From NCBI RefSeq assembly GCF_024721975.1, contig NZ_JANQBB010000001.1, positions 868,001-932,000 on the forward strand: a stretch of DNA of 64,000 bases, given 5' to 3'. Source of the stretch: Paenibacillus endoradicis (lineage in GTDB: Bacteria; Bacillota; Bacilli; Paenibacillales; Paenibacillaceae). This document shows, one piece after another, positions 8,295 through 16,890 of this stretch (position 1 is its first letter; each line of letters opens with the position of its first letter). The position numbers and the translations under genes are program-made. The notes beneath the pieces were generated by a model. It was not told where the DNA came from. It worked only from the letters and a program-made list of their open reading frames with translations, and did not search any database.

Positions 8295-8606
8295 ATGTTC
8301 ATCTATGGGGATGTCATAGATAATGAAACACGTTGTGTTCATTATCATACGGAAAAAGATATTGTTGCTATCAAGTTTAAATGCTGTAATAACTATTATC
8401 CTTGCTACAAATGCCATGAGGAACATGCTAAACACAGCATCGAACGGTGGCCACTAAAGCAATTTGACGAATTAGCTATCCTCTGTGGTAGCTGTCACTC
8501 AGAAATAACGATTCATCAATATATGAATGCAGCAAATTGTCCTCATTGTGAGGCAATCTTTAATGAGCGGTGTGCGCTTCATTATCATATTTATTTCGAA
8601 GAGTAG
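8295..8606 (+). CDS. CHY zinc-finger protein
   Basis: This 103-residue protein is dense in metal ligands: RCVHYH near the start, then CC, CYKCHEEH, CGSCHSE, CPHCEA and RCALHYH. This is the CHY zinc-finger arrangement also seen in yeast Hot13 and in small bacterial proteins of unknown role. I place the start at ATG 8295 behind GGGGGGAGA, not at the TTG at 8280 inside that ribosome site. It sits 16 bp after ecfT and 26 bp before the flavin reductase gene, so it is part of the biotin operon. Its function there is unknown; metal handling or a redox role is speculation. Confidence 0.85.
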   Translation: MFIYGDVIDNETRCVHYHTEKDIVAIKFKCCNNYYPCYKCHEEHAKHSIERWPLKQFDELAILCGSCHSEITIHQYMNAANCPHCEAIFNERCALHYHIYFEE

Positions 8607-8632
8607 CTTTCAGAAAGTGGGAGAGGGTGACG

Positions 8633-9595
8633 ATGATGAATTGGGAGACAAGAGTAACCGAACTATTACAAATAAAGTACCCAATTATTCAAGGTGGACT
8701 TGCCTATCTAGCATATGCTGATCTCGCTTCAGCAGTTTCCAACGCAGGTGGTTTAGGTCAAATAACTGCTATGAGCTTGCCTAGTGACGACGCCTTGCTC
8801 CAAGAAATTAAACGTGCACGTACTTTAACAAACAAGCCATTCGGTGTTAATTTTGCTATTGGCATGCATGGTATTGATTATAAGGAGCGCGTCAAGATTG
8901 TAATAGATGAGCAAGTATCCGTGGTTACAATTACTGGAGGTGATCCTACAACAATATTACAGATGTTACAACCTACCAATGTCAAATCAATGGTGCTCGT
9001 TTCTTCGCGCAGACAAGCACAAAAAGCTGAACAACTAGGTGCATCCGCGGTTATTGTTGTTGGTCATGAAGGTGGAGGACACCTTGGACGTGATGATGTT
9101 GGCACGATGGTGCTCGTACCACAAGTCGTTGATGCCGTTAAAATCCCTGTTATTGCATCAGGAGGTATTGGTGATGGCCGTGGATGGATGGCTGCTTACG
9201 CGCTTGGAGCGGAGGGAATCGAAATGGGAACCCGTTTCATCGCCACTCAGGAATGTGTCGATGCATCTGCTTCATATAAAGAAGCAATAATTAAGAGCTC
9301 TGAGGTTGATACCTCTGTGATCAAACGTTCCATACATTCTCCTGCTAGAGTATTAAGAAGTGACTACACTGATAATATTCTCGCTATCGAAAAAGCTTCA
9401 CCAACCTATGAGGATTTAAAAAACTACATTAGTGGTGAAGCGAACAAACGTTGGATTCATGAAGGAAAGGCCGAAGCAGGCTTTGGATGGGCAGGTCAGG
9501 TGATCGGCATGATCAATGATATTCCGACGGTTGCAGATTTGGTTGAACGAATGGTTAAAGAAGCAGAGCAAGTCCGAGGGAAATGGAGAGCATAG
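8633..9595 (+). CDS. FabK/nitronate-monooxygenase-family flavin oxidoreductase
   Basis: This 320-residue TIM-barrel FMN enzyme begins with PIIQGGLAYLAYADLASAVSNAGG and has GHEGGGHLGR near residue 144, then IPVIASGGIGDGRG and GAEGIEMGTRF for FMN phosphate binding. The family includes FabK, the NADH-dependent enoyl-ACP reductase II of about this length, and nitronate monooxygenase; the sequence alone does not separate them. In an operon that already has thiolase, ketoreductase and dehydratase genes, an enoyl thioester reductase is the simplest reading. Start ATG 8633 follows GAGAGGG; the longer upstream frame overlaps the previous gene and has no ribosome site. Confidence 0.8.
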   Translation: MMNWETRVTELLQIKYPIIQGGLAYLAYADLASAVSNAGGLGQITAMSLPSDDALLQEIKRARTLTNKPFGVNFAIGMHGIDYKERVKIVIDEQVSVVTITGGDPTTILQMLQPTNVKSMVLVSSRRQAQKAEQLGASAVIVVGHEGGGHLGRDDVGTMVLVPQVVDAVKIPVIASGGIGDGRGWMAAYALGAEGIEMGTRFIATQECVDASASYKEAIIKSSEVDTSVIKRSIHSPARVLRSDYTDNILAIEKASPTYEDLKNYISGEANKRWIHEGKAEAGFGWAGQVIGMINDIPTVADLVERMVKEAEQVRGKWRA

Positions 9596-9894
9596 CGTTC
9601 AATGATGCTATTTATTATTTTGAAGATGTTGATGTCATCGTTATTTTTAAGCAAGAAGATACACATCTTGATATTTTCGATATTATAAGCAAACATAAAG
9701 TTGATTATGATATTATTTTGCACAGCATAGTTTCAGAGCAAACAGAGATTATTCATTTTTATTTCACACCTGATAACGATAATGAGCATCTGCAGATTGA
9801 GCTTATTTCAGAGTGTGATGATACATTGTTTGTACGTCCAATATGCAAATGTGAAACACCACATTTCTTAATGCCATTAACTTCACATGCATAA
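9583..9894 (+). CDS. small acidic protein of unknown function
   Basis: This 103-residue protein is not recognised. It is rich in Asp, Glu and Ile and has two Cys in PICKCETPHF near the C-terminus. Its start overlaps the end of the flavin oxidoreductase gene by 13 bp, with CGAGGG in front, suggesting translational coupling as the last gene of the biotin operon. A strong terminator follows at 9966. Confidence 0.6.
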   Translation: MESIAFNDAIYYFEDVDVIVIFKQEDTHLDIFDIISKHKVDYDIILHSIVSEQTEIIHFYFTPDNDNEHLQIELISECDDTLFVRPICKCETPHFLMPLTSHA

Positions 9895-9965
9895 CGGCTA
9901 TTAGCTTAAATGTATTGGGGAACCGTTCGATGTATTTAAATGTTATATTGACCTACATCCTTTTT

Positions 9966-9997
9966 AGAGCTCGGTCTTTCGACCAGGCTCTTTTTTT
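9966..9997 (+). terminator. intrinsic terminator closing the biotin operon
   Basis: GAGC-TC-GGTC pairs with GACC-AG-GCTC around a TTTC loop, followed by seven T. No comparable terminator was seen between bioY and this point. Confidence 0.88.
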
Positions 9998-10112
9998 GTG
10001 AAGTTTTTCTCAAAATTTCGATGTGGAAAATAATTGAATATAGTTATGGAAAAGTGCAACCATTCTAACTGGTAATCGTCATAATATAGAGGGAAAAATT
10101 GGGGGTAAATTA

Positions 10113-10419
10113 TGGACGATCAATTATTTATGCGGGATTGGGCGTTATCTCAATATATAACAAACTTAGCGCGTACATACTTGGAACCAGAAATATCAGT
10201 TGATGAGACGATGAAAAAGTATTGAACTCACCAGAATACGATGACTGGTGTAGGGAGATGCGCATATTTGGCATTGCATGTGATCAACGATTTTATTATG
10301 AAGATATACATGGGAGATTAGGTATGAAAGTAACAGCTCAAAAATTAGGATATGAAATCGCACAGATAGGAGGTACTAATGGCAAATTTACGCTTAATGG
10401 TGTTAGTAATTATGTTTGA
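10113..10419 (+). pseudogene. small gene broken by a frameshift
   Basis: An ORF starts at ATG 10113 behind GGGGG and stops after 36 residues at a TGA (10221-10225 region). A second frame continues without delay from there to the TGA at about 10417. Adding one A to the run of five A at 10214-10218 joins them into one protein of about 101 residues (ETMKK then VLNSPEYDDWCREM). The product is not recognised. Its 3' end overlaps the following membrane protein gene by about 40 bp. It may be a decayed gene, a programmed slip at an A-run, or a sequencing error. Confidence 0.6.
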
Positions 10420-12241
10420 AGTACTTATTACCGCTTTATTTGTTCTCGGTATTTATTATGATTTTTCGATATTCCCTTTCTTCGAGACAGCGGTCACAAC
10501 CGCAGGTCCTGTTGCACAATCAACTAGCTTCAACGCAACAATCCCGTTAAATATGCCTACGCTCTCAGATATTAAAGTCCCCTATACCCACTTACAAACT
10601 GGTACCCAGTCATGGGGAATGTTATCAATTCTGCTATCAGCAGTATTTGTAGTTTTACAAAGCTTTGTTCGCGGTATGTATCTTGGAGGGCTTAAAGGCT
10701 CCATACAAAAAGGAATATCGATACCATTGTTTGCCTGTGGACGAAAATATTTCAAAGGAATGCTAGCATGGTCGATATTCCAGTTAATAATGGGTTTATT
10801 AACATTTTTCCTAGCTGCAGTATTCTTTCCAATCGGCATAATCTTAATAGTTGCTTTGATGTTTTTCTCACTCGTACCTTATTTGATTGTACTTCAAGAT
10901 ATATCATTTAGTGAGTCATTGTCCAATGCACCTCGAATGTTTCGGCGCTATTTCTGGTCGATGTTTCCATTAGCTTTGCTTGCATTATTGGTCACATTTT
11001 TCATAAGTCTTACGAAATCATTGACAACACCGTGGGGGTATGCGATTCCGCTCGTTGCATATGCAATAGTTGGGACTTGGCTAATCGGGGAGTTTATGAA
11101 GCTACTCATCGTCAAGTTGCTGGAGAGTAATGAAAAGATTGCTGAACAACCATTTCATAAAGTCCGTACTAGCCGAATCTCAATATTTATTACCATCCTG
11201 CTAATACCAGTATTGGTTGGGGTCGGTATTTATTCTACATCTGGTAAGTATCTTAGTGCCTTTGACTGGGGTAGTAAAGATAAATTTGAAGGGATTTCTT
11301 ACAATGCAAATTTCTCTGATATTTTCTATCTGTCGGATCAAGGGTACACAGCCTATGAGTGGCAAACAGGGGGTTTTAACATTGATATGAAACTTCCAGA
11401 CTTATCAAGCGATCAAAAACCAAAACAATTACGAGGTATTGCCGATATTACTTGGCAGATCAATGAGGAAGTTCGTACTGTAAATGGAAACACGACAAAT
11501 ATTGATGCACAATCATTTACACGAGATAGTAAACTGTTGTACCGACTTGTTCAAGAAATTTCACTAGATGGTACGATTTACTATTCAAGCTTGAATGGCT
11601 CGGCATCGATCATTCAAGGGAGTGAAAATGCTCTAGAACCTTTATCTGTGCAGGTAATGATTAGCGGGGATGGAAGCAATATATTCGTGTTCCAATATCC
11701 AAATAACATTGATATCTCACAAGTTTTTTATGTTTCAGATAACGGAAGATACTTAATCCCGAGAATAAGTAATGTAAATCCGATGTATGTTAAAACTTAC
11801 TGGTTCAGCCAACAACAAAAGGTTGAAGAAGTTTTTGAATTACTAGCATCTAAAAACAAATCAAATTATGTGAGTTCGTTTAACCGAATATATGTAGCGC
11901 TTGCTGTAGCGATGCAGGAAGCAGATGGTAATATGGTCTTAGATATTTTGGAAATGTCGAGACAGAACGATATAAATGTGAAAGCACCTGATTGGGATGA
12001 ACGTCAGTGGACGGATTACTTACGGAAGCAATACGAAGGGACCAGCTTACAGCATTCATTGAATTATATGACCAAAGCTGGAACTCAATCTAGTTATGAA
12101 GCTAAGGAAGTATCTGAAAAAAGTAATGAGACGATCGCTTCCTATTTAGTCGAAGTACCATTCCCGAATGAGACGATAACTATCCATTATGAGGAGAACA
12201 AAGAAGATGGCAGATTGCTGTCCATCACCGTACTCGACTAA
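10379..12241 (+). CDS. membrane protein with N-terminal helices and large C-terminal domain, unknown function
   Basis: This 620-residue protein has about six hydrophobic segments in the first 290 residues (for example WSIFQLIMGLLTFFLAAVFF and MFPLALLALLVTFFISL), and then a soluble domain of about 330 residues, probably outside the membrane. The end of that domain carries charged helical stretches. The family is not recognised. AGGAGG precedes the ATG by a suitable distance, inside the preceding frameshifted gene, so expression of the two may be linked. No catalytic motif was seen. Confidence 0.75.
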   Translation: MANLRLMVLVIMFEVLITALFVLGIYYDFSIFPFFETAVTTAGPVAQSTSFNATIPLNMPTLSDIKVPYTHLQTGTQSWGMLSILLSAVFVVLQSFVRGMYLGGLKGSIQKGISIPLFACGRKYFKGMLAWSIFQLIMGLLTFFLAAVFFPIGIILIVALMFFSLVPYLIVLQDISFSESLSNAPRMFRRYFWSMFPLALLALLVTFFISLTKSLTTPWGYAIPLVAYAIVGTWLIGEFMKLLIVKLLESNEKIAEQPFHKVRTSRISIFITILLIPVLVGVGIYSTSGKYLSAFDWGSKDKFEGISYNANFSDIFYLSDQGYTAYEWQTGGFNIDMKLPDLSSDQKPKQLRGIADITWQINEEVRTVNGNTTNIDAQSFTRDSKLLYRLVQEISLDGTIYYSSLNGSASIIQGSENALEPLSVQVMISGDGSNIFVFQYPNNIDISQVFYVSDNGRYLIPRISNVNPMYVKTYWFSQQQKVEEVFELLASKNKSNYVSSFNRIYVALAVAMQEADGNMVLDILEMSRQNDINVKAPDWDERQWTDYLRKQYEGTSLQHSLNYMTKAGTQSSYEAKEVSEKSNETIASYLVEVPFPNETITIHYEENKEDGRLLSITVLD

Positions 12242-12353
12242 CTGAATTTAATGTCAATCTGGTAATTTGAAACATACAGGGGAGTGTCAGTATAGATCTA
12301 GGCTTTATAACATATTCTAAGTTGTATGCGTAGAAGGAAGGGAGTGTTGCGAT

Positions 12354-12527
12354 ATGTCAGATGAAAAGAATTATATTCATAATGATCATGAACTTACTGA
12401 TAATAATGATCAAAGGCAGAATAAAGTTCATGGCGGTGAGTACCGTAATGGTCGACTTAGCCAAATTAAAAATAATAACCCCGATGGTGATGAAGTACCG
12501 AATGAATTTATAAGTAAAAAAGAATAG
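12354..12527 (+). CDS. 57-residue hydrophilic peptide, unknown function
   Basis: The ORF starts at ATG 12354 behind GGAAGGGAG and ends at TAG 12525-12527, just before a strong terminator. The peptide is highly charged and Asn-rich (HNDHELTDNNDQRQNKVHGG), with no hydrophobic stretch, and is probably disordered. Composition recalls small acid-soluble or stress peptides of spore formers, but I recognise no family. Confidence 0.6.
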   Translation: MSDEKNYIHNDHELTDNNDQRQNKVHGGEYRNGRLSQIKNNNPDGDEVPNEFISKKE

Positions 12528-12539
12528 TTTAGATTAATG

Positions 12540-12597
12540 AAATAGGAGCGAAATGGACTAATATGAACACAGCCATTTTCGCTCCTATTTCAATTTT
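12540..12597 (+). terminator. intrinsic terminator after the 57-residue ORF
   Basis: AAATAGGAGCGAAA-TGG pairs with CCATTTTCGCTCCTATTT around a loop of about 14 bases, then CAATTTTTT. The stem is long and almost perfect. Confidence 0.85.
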
Positions 12598-12772
12598 TTA
12601 TATTATAATTATTTCCATTCCGCAATCCTTCCAATAGGTAGACGCATTGCAAGATAGCCTAATAATAATCTTTATAAAAGATCCTATAACATATAAGGTT
12701 AAATTATAAGTTGACATAATGTACACTGAGAGATAGATTTAATGAAAGTAATTACTAGAAAGTGATCGGTAT

Positions 12773-13408
12773 ATGAAAACTTATAAATGGATAGCTCTTT
12801 TTCTTAATTTATCTTTATTTATCATACTCTTTCTAAATTCGGAAAGCTTAATGGGTTGGATAAGTGTACATGATGATAGCAGTTTGTTTATTGTTTTTTT
12901 TGTGAGTACGTTATTAGCGTCAATACCTGGAATTCCGTTTGGAATTGTAAGTGCTGTAATGGGTGCAAAGTATGGGATATTTCTAGGGACATTTATAAGT
13001 GTATTAGCATCAACTATATCCTCTGTAATTATCTATACACTATTTCGGTATTTATTGCTCCAACAAGGAAATAAGTTACTTAACAAATATCGATCAATTG
13101 CTCAATTTGATCGTATCATAAAGAATCACACATTTGGGATGATTTTTGTTGCTCGTATACTTCCTGTAATGCCTGCTTTTGTAGTTAATATCTATTCAGG
13201 CGTATTCGGTTTATTATTCAAGTCATTTTTCTGGGCAACAATGATAGGAAAAATCCCAGTTATGACTGTGTATACTTTAATTGGTGATAATATGTTATCT
13301 GGTTCTAGGGATTGGATCATAATCTCAGCAATTTATATCTTATTCATCATAATTATTTACTTCGCTTATCGATATTTTCTAAATAGAAGGGCTGTTAAAT
13401 TAGAATAG
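12773..13408 (+). CDS. TVP38/TMEM64 (DedA-like) membrane protein
   Basis: This 211-residue protein has about five membrane helices. The family core is visible: IPGIPFGIVSAVMGAKYG near residue 55 and ARILPVMPAFVVNIYSGVFGL near residue 125, the paired re-entrant-type motifs of VTT/SNARE-associated domains. Related proteins act as lipid scramblases or polyprenyl-phosphate flippases; the precise role here is unknown. It is flanked by intergenic regions on both sides, so probably monocistronic. Confidence 0.85.
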   Translation: MKTYKWIALFLNLSLFIILFLNSESLMGWISVHDDSSLFIVFFVSTLLASIPGIPFGIVSAVMGAKYGIFLGTFISVLASTISSVIIYTLFRYLLLQQGNKLLNKYRSIAQFDRIIKNHTFGMIFVARILPVMPAFVVNIYSGVFGLLFKSFFWATMIGKIPVMTVYTLIGDNMLSGSRDWIIISAIYILFIIIIYFAYRYFLNRRAVKLE

Positions 13409-13613
13409 AGCATCGATGTTCGGAAGTGATTCTTGACAGGAGTGTTGTATCATTGCTATTATAGATACTTAAAGTCTATGATGTGACGTGACAAAGCATA
13501 TAACATTGAATTGAATTACTCATTAAAAAAAGTTTCTCTTTACCTCTCTATATTTATAGACATAATATATCTGGAAAGACTTTAAGGAATCATACAAAAA
13601 GGAGAATTTATCA

Positions 13614-14384
13614 ATGAATAGTGAACTATCTAACAATAATTCCAACCCTGAATCAAATCATTATCAACTAAATTTTGTCACTTCTCTTGGGGCTGACGCT
13701 ATGTTTTTGTTACAGCCTCAAAAAGGGGAACGAATTTTAGATTTGTGCTGTGGAAATGGGAATTTAACAGCACAAATCGCAGCTGCCGGAGCAATCCCTA
13801 CTGGTATTGACCTGTCGGAAGACATGATCAAGCGAGCAAAGGGAAATTACCCGGATCTTAATATACATGTAGCCGATGCCACTCAATATCGAACGGATAC
13901 TCACTTTGATGCTGTTTTCTCCAATGCTGCCATACACTGGATTAAAGATGCTCCAGCAGTTGCTTCCTCAATTTGGTTAGCACTTCGAGATGGTGGACGA
14001 TTCGTAGCTGAATTTGCTGCTAGCGGCAATATTGCCGTAATTACTAACGCTATCAAGCAGGAGCTTCAGGCACATGGTTATGAATGGGAGGGACGGAATC
14101 CGTGGTATTTTCCTACTATTGGTGAGTATACTAGCCTACTGGAGCAGACTGGTTTCAGAGTTATGTTCGCTCAGCACTTTGATAAACTATCTCCCCTCAA
14201 AGGAGATGGAGGTATACGGAGATGGTTAGACGGGTTCAATGATCACTTCTTTCACGATGTCTCATCAACAGACAAAGCGTCGATCTACAATGCCATCGAA
14301 GATAGAGTTAAGCCTCAGCTAGAACAAGATGGGCAATGGTTAATTGACACATCCCGCATGCGTATTATTGCAATCAAAATTTGA
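13614..14384 (+). CDS. class I SAM-dependent methyltransferase, trans-aconitate-methyltransferase-like
   Basis: This 256-residue protein has motif I LDLCCGNGNLT at about residue 42, the acidic GIDLSEDMI that binds the adenosyl ribose, the VADATQ turn, and SNAAIHWI after motif IV, an arrangement typical of trans-aconitate methyltransferase and related small-molecule enzymes. AAAGGAG precedes the ATG. A terminator follows at once. The substrate cannot be predicted safely. Confidence 0.85.
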   Translation: MNSELSNNNSNPESNHYQLNFVTSLGADAMFLLQPQKGERILDLCCGNGNLTAQIAAAGAIPTGIDLSEDMIKRAKGNYPDLNIHVADATQYRTDTHFDAVFSNAAIHWIKDAPAVASSIWLALRDGGRFVAEFAASGNIAVITNAIKQELQAHGYEWEGRNPWYFPTIGEYTSLLEQTGFRVMFAQHFDKLSPLKGDGGIRRWLDGFNDHFFHDVSSTDKASIYNAIEDRVKPQLEQDGQWLIDTSRMRIIAIKI

Positions 14385-14410
14385 ATAGCATAACAGTTGA
14401 GTTCACTTAT

Positions 14411-14438
14411 AGCCGCCAATGACATGGTGGCTTTTTTT
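14411..14438 (+). terminator. intrinsic terminator after the methyltransferase gene
   Basis: AGCCGCCA pairs with TGGTGGCT (one G-T pair) around ATGACA, followed by seven T. Confidence 0.88.
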
Positions 14439-14527
14439 ACTTAAAAAGTTAACAATTTAGGTAAATGCAAAATTTTTGTAACATATATAATGCTACCTTC
14501 GTCTGAATATAAGAAAGGAGCTGTCTA

Positions 14528-15484
14528 TTGATTATGAGAAAGTTTAAAGGAAAGATCATAGTATCGACCATAGGTATCTTTATTATGTTGTTAGTTATAG
14601 GTATGTTGGAGTTTCAATATGGCATGATTCAAAAAACAGTATATACATATAAAGTGAAACACTATCTTGAACAAACATATAACGAACCTATGATCTTGAA
14701 ACGGGTTAATTACTTATGGGACAATATCGAACCTATCAGTGCTAGAGTATCCCCTAAGAGCTTAAGTAACCTTGAATTTATTGTATACCCAAGCAATGAG
14801 GATTCCTCAGAATTACGAGATAACTATATGCACACCCTATGGCTTTATCAGGCAAATGAAGATCTGAATACGAGTTTAATGGAGGTGGAAAGTGATTTCA
14901 CTAAGCTACCTTATATCGACTTCACTTGTTGTGAAGTCGGCAGTAATAATGTCAGTTTAAGAGGGGGGAAAGTTTCTTCATACACAGAAGAAAATTTAAC
15001 TTTCGATGTAACTTTCCAACTTAATCGAAGTATGCAGGTAAATGATTTCGAGCAGATGTACCAGATTATTACTGTATTAAAGCAAAAGGAGCAACCTACT
15101 TTTGGTACAATACTTTTTTTACTACAACCAGAAGATGAATCATATCGTATCGAATATAAAATACCAGGTGAATCTATAGAGAAGATTCATACTATAGAAG
15201 ACCTCAAATCCTACAATGAGAGCCGCTTTCCGGCTAGACAGATTGCTTCTATGATCGGAGCTGAAGTTAAGTGGGATGCAACGACCTCACGGGTAGTATT
15301 TACTAAAGATGAAATCGTCTTGGACATTAATAGTTGGGGTGCAGAAGTTCTGATAAATGGAACTCCTGTTCAGAACCCATTACCCTCATACGCAGGAGAC
15401 AAAGGGGAAATACTAGTTCCTGTAGCTATCTTAGAACAAGCATTTCAATTAGAAGTTCCCTTAATAATACCATCTTCTAAATGA
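14528..15484 (+). CDS. membrane-anchored protein with C-terminal copper-amine-oxidase-type stalk domain
   Basis: This 318-residue protein has one N-terminal membrane segment (STIGIFIMLLVIGML), then about 200 residues of unknown fold. At the end is a copper amine oxidase N-terminal-like domain (IASMIGAEVKWDATTSRVVF, DINSWGAEVLINGTPVQNP, ILVPVAILEQAF). That domain is a common extracellular module in Paenibacillaceae and does not imply oxidase activity. TTG 14528 is preferred because AAAGGAG lies 7 bases in front; ATG 14534 is the alternative. The protein probably faces the cell wall. Confidence 0.8.
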   Translation: MIMRKFKGKIIVSTIGIFIMLLVIGMLEFQYGMIQKTVYTYKVKHYLEQTYNEPMILKRVNYLWDNIEPISARVSPKSLSNLEFIVYPSNEDSSELRDNYMHTLWLYQANEDLNTSLMEVESDFTKLPYIDFTCCEVGSNNVSLRGGKVSSYTEENLTFDVTFQLNRSMQVNDFEQMYQIITVLKQKEQPTFGTILFLLQPEDESYRIEYKIPGESIEKIHTIEDLKSYNESRFPARQIASMIGAEVKWDATTSRVVFTKDEIVLDINSWGAEVLINGTPVQNPLPSYAGDKGEILVPVAILEQAFQLEVPLIIPSSK

Positions 15485-15525
15485 TTCTTTAACAGATTAA
15501 ACGTTCTTATGACAAAGAAAATAGT

Positions 15526-15562
15526 AAAGAGGAGCAGCTTGCCACGGCATCTGCTCCTCTTT
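15526..15562. terminator. bidirectional terminator between convergent genes
   Basis: AAAGAGGAGCAG and CTGCTCCTCTTT form a perfect 12-bp stem around a GC-rich loop. It lies between the convergent ends of the stalk-domain gene and the first TetR gene and can serve both. Confidence 0.85.
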
Positions 15563-15569
15563 AATTGAT

Positions 15570-16115
15570 CTAGATGTTTCTCTCTAACAATGAACCCAAT
15601 TGTTCTGCTAATTGCTCGTGCGAGATAGGTCTTTCATTAGTGAACCACCATTCCACGACCCCTACATATGCCGATGCAACAAATCTAACGATAATATCTT
15701 CTTCAAATCCCTGGTTTATACCTTTGGTTAAATCCACTTCATTCGTAAACTCTTCGACAAGAAGATTTAAGAAACGATTTCGAAAATACGGAGCGCCTTT
15801 ACTCGCTAACATCATCGAAAAGAAGGAGTAATTATTCTCAAAATATTCGGTCCACATCAGCGTTGACCCAATGAAGTCCATATCAGCTGCAGCATGGCAT
15901 GATTCTCGGAGTTCATGGATATGCGATTCTATAAGCTTATCAAGCAAATCATACTTATCCAAGTAATGAAGGTAGATCGTTCCTCGGCTTACATTCGCTC
16001 TGTCAGAAAGTTCTTGGATGGTAATGTCATCAAACTTTTTCTCTGACATCAGATCAATAACTGCTTTTCTTAATGCTTCCTGAGTTTTGAGGATTCTTCT
16101 ATCCACTTTAGTCAT
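15570..16115 (-). CDS. TetR-family regulator, copy 1
   Basis: This 181-residue protein has the TetR helix-turn-helix at residues 25-50 (ITIQELSDRANVSRGTIYLHY) after the start MTKVDRRILKTQEALRKA. The C-terminal ligand domain ends in VGVVEWWFTNERPISHEQLAEQL, the TetR_C subgroup common in Bacillota. It is a tandem paralogue of the gene at 16342-16890: near-identical DNA-binding domains, diverged C-termini. A 17-base piece of its 3' end recurs exactly at 58005-58021. It probably represses a nearby pump gene; the target is not proven. Confidence 0.9.
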   Translation of the reverse strand: MTKVDRRILKTQEALRKAVIDLMSEKKFDDITIQELSDRANVSRGTIYLHYLDKYDLLDKLIESHIHELRESCHAAADMDFIGSTLMWTEYFENNYSFFSMMLASKGAPYFRNRFLNLLVEEFTNEVDLTKGINQGFEEDIIVRFVASAYVGVVEWWFTNERPISHEQLAEQLGSLLERNI

Positions 16116-16289
16116 TAAAGTTCACCAACCTTCTGAAGATAATAAACAATTCTCAGCATTTGTTTATTACAAATCAAATTACACTAATCTAACATTTAAA
16201 TGTTTTCTGTATAAGAAGATATTAATAGACATGAGTTCATTAATGTATCAATATTCATTATTGTACCTAAATCTGATTTTAATGTAAAC

Positions 16290-16323
16290 AAAGAAGCAGT
16301 TCGCATTCAGCAACTGCTTCTTT
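16290..16323. terminator. intrinsic terminator between the two TetR genes
   Basis: AAAGAAGCAGTT and AACTGCTTCTTT form a perfect 12-bp stem with a 10-base loop. On the minus strand it lies just past the end of the second TetR gene. Confidence 0.8.
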
Positions 16324-16341
16324 GCTTTATCTATAATATAA

Positions 16342-16890
16342 TTATGAAAGATTCGTTACCAACAACTTGTCAACTTGCTCGTCCATGACATGAGGAGGAT
16401 AAGGCATATCGTTGTTGAACCACCATTCTACGATACCTACATAAGCTGGCGCAAAAAATTGAAGTAGTATATCTTTATTTATTCCACGTTTTTCACCCTC
16501 AATCATTTCCCATCCATTCTGGATATCATCAATTACAAATTCTAGGAAGCGTTTGCGAAAAAATGGTGCTCCTTTACTTGCTAACATGGATGAGAAAAAT
16601 AAATAGTTACATTCAAAGTATTCGAACCAAGTCATTCCCCGATCTTTAGAATCCATTTCTGATTCGGATAAACATAGAACTCTTAGTTCGTTAATATGTT
16701 CCTCAATAAGTTTATCAAGCAAATCAAATTTATCCATGTAATGAAGATAGATCGTTCTGCGGCTAACATTGGCTCTATCGGAAATATCTTGTATTGTAAT
16801 TTGATCAAATTTCTTTTCTGACATCAGTTCAATAATAGCTTTTTTAATTGCATCTTGAGTTTTTAGTATTCTTCGATCTACTTTAGACAC
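16342..16890 (-). CDS. TetR-family regulator, copy 2
   Basis: This 182-residue protein has the same layout as copy 1: MSKVDRRILKTQDAIKKA, then the helix-turn-helix ITIQDISDRANVSRRTIYLHY, and C-terminal AYVGIVEWWFNNDMPYPP. The gene is divergent from the MFS pump gene at 17131, with about 240 bp between the starts, the usual arrangement for a repressor and its pump. Conservation of the DNA-binding half and drift of the sensor half suggest duplication followed by a change of ligand. Confidence 0.9.
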   Translation of the reverse strand: MSKVDRRILKTQDAIKKAIIELMSEKKFDQITIQDISDRANVSRRTIYLHYMDKFDLLDKLIEEHINELRVLCLSESEMDSKDRGMTWFEYFECNYLFFSSMLASKGAPFFRKRFLEFVIDDIQNGWEMIEGEKRGINKDILLQFFAPAYVGIVEWWFNNDMPYPPHVMDEQVDKLLVTNLS

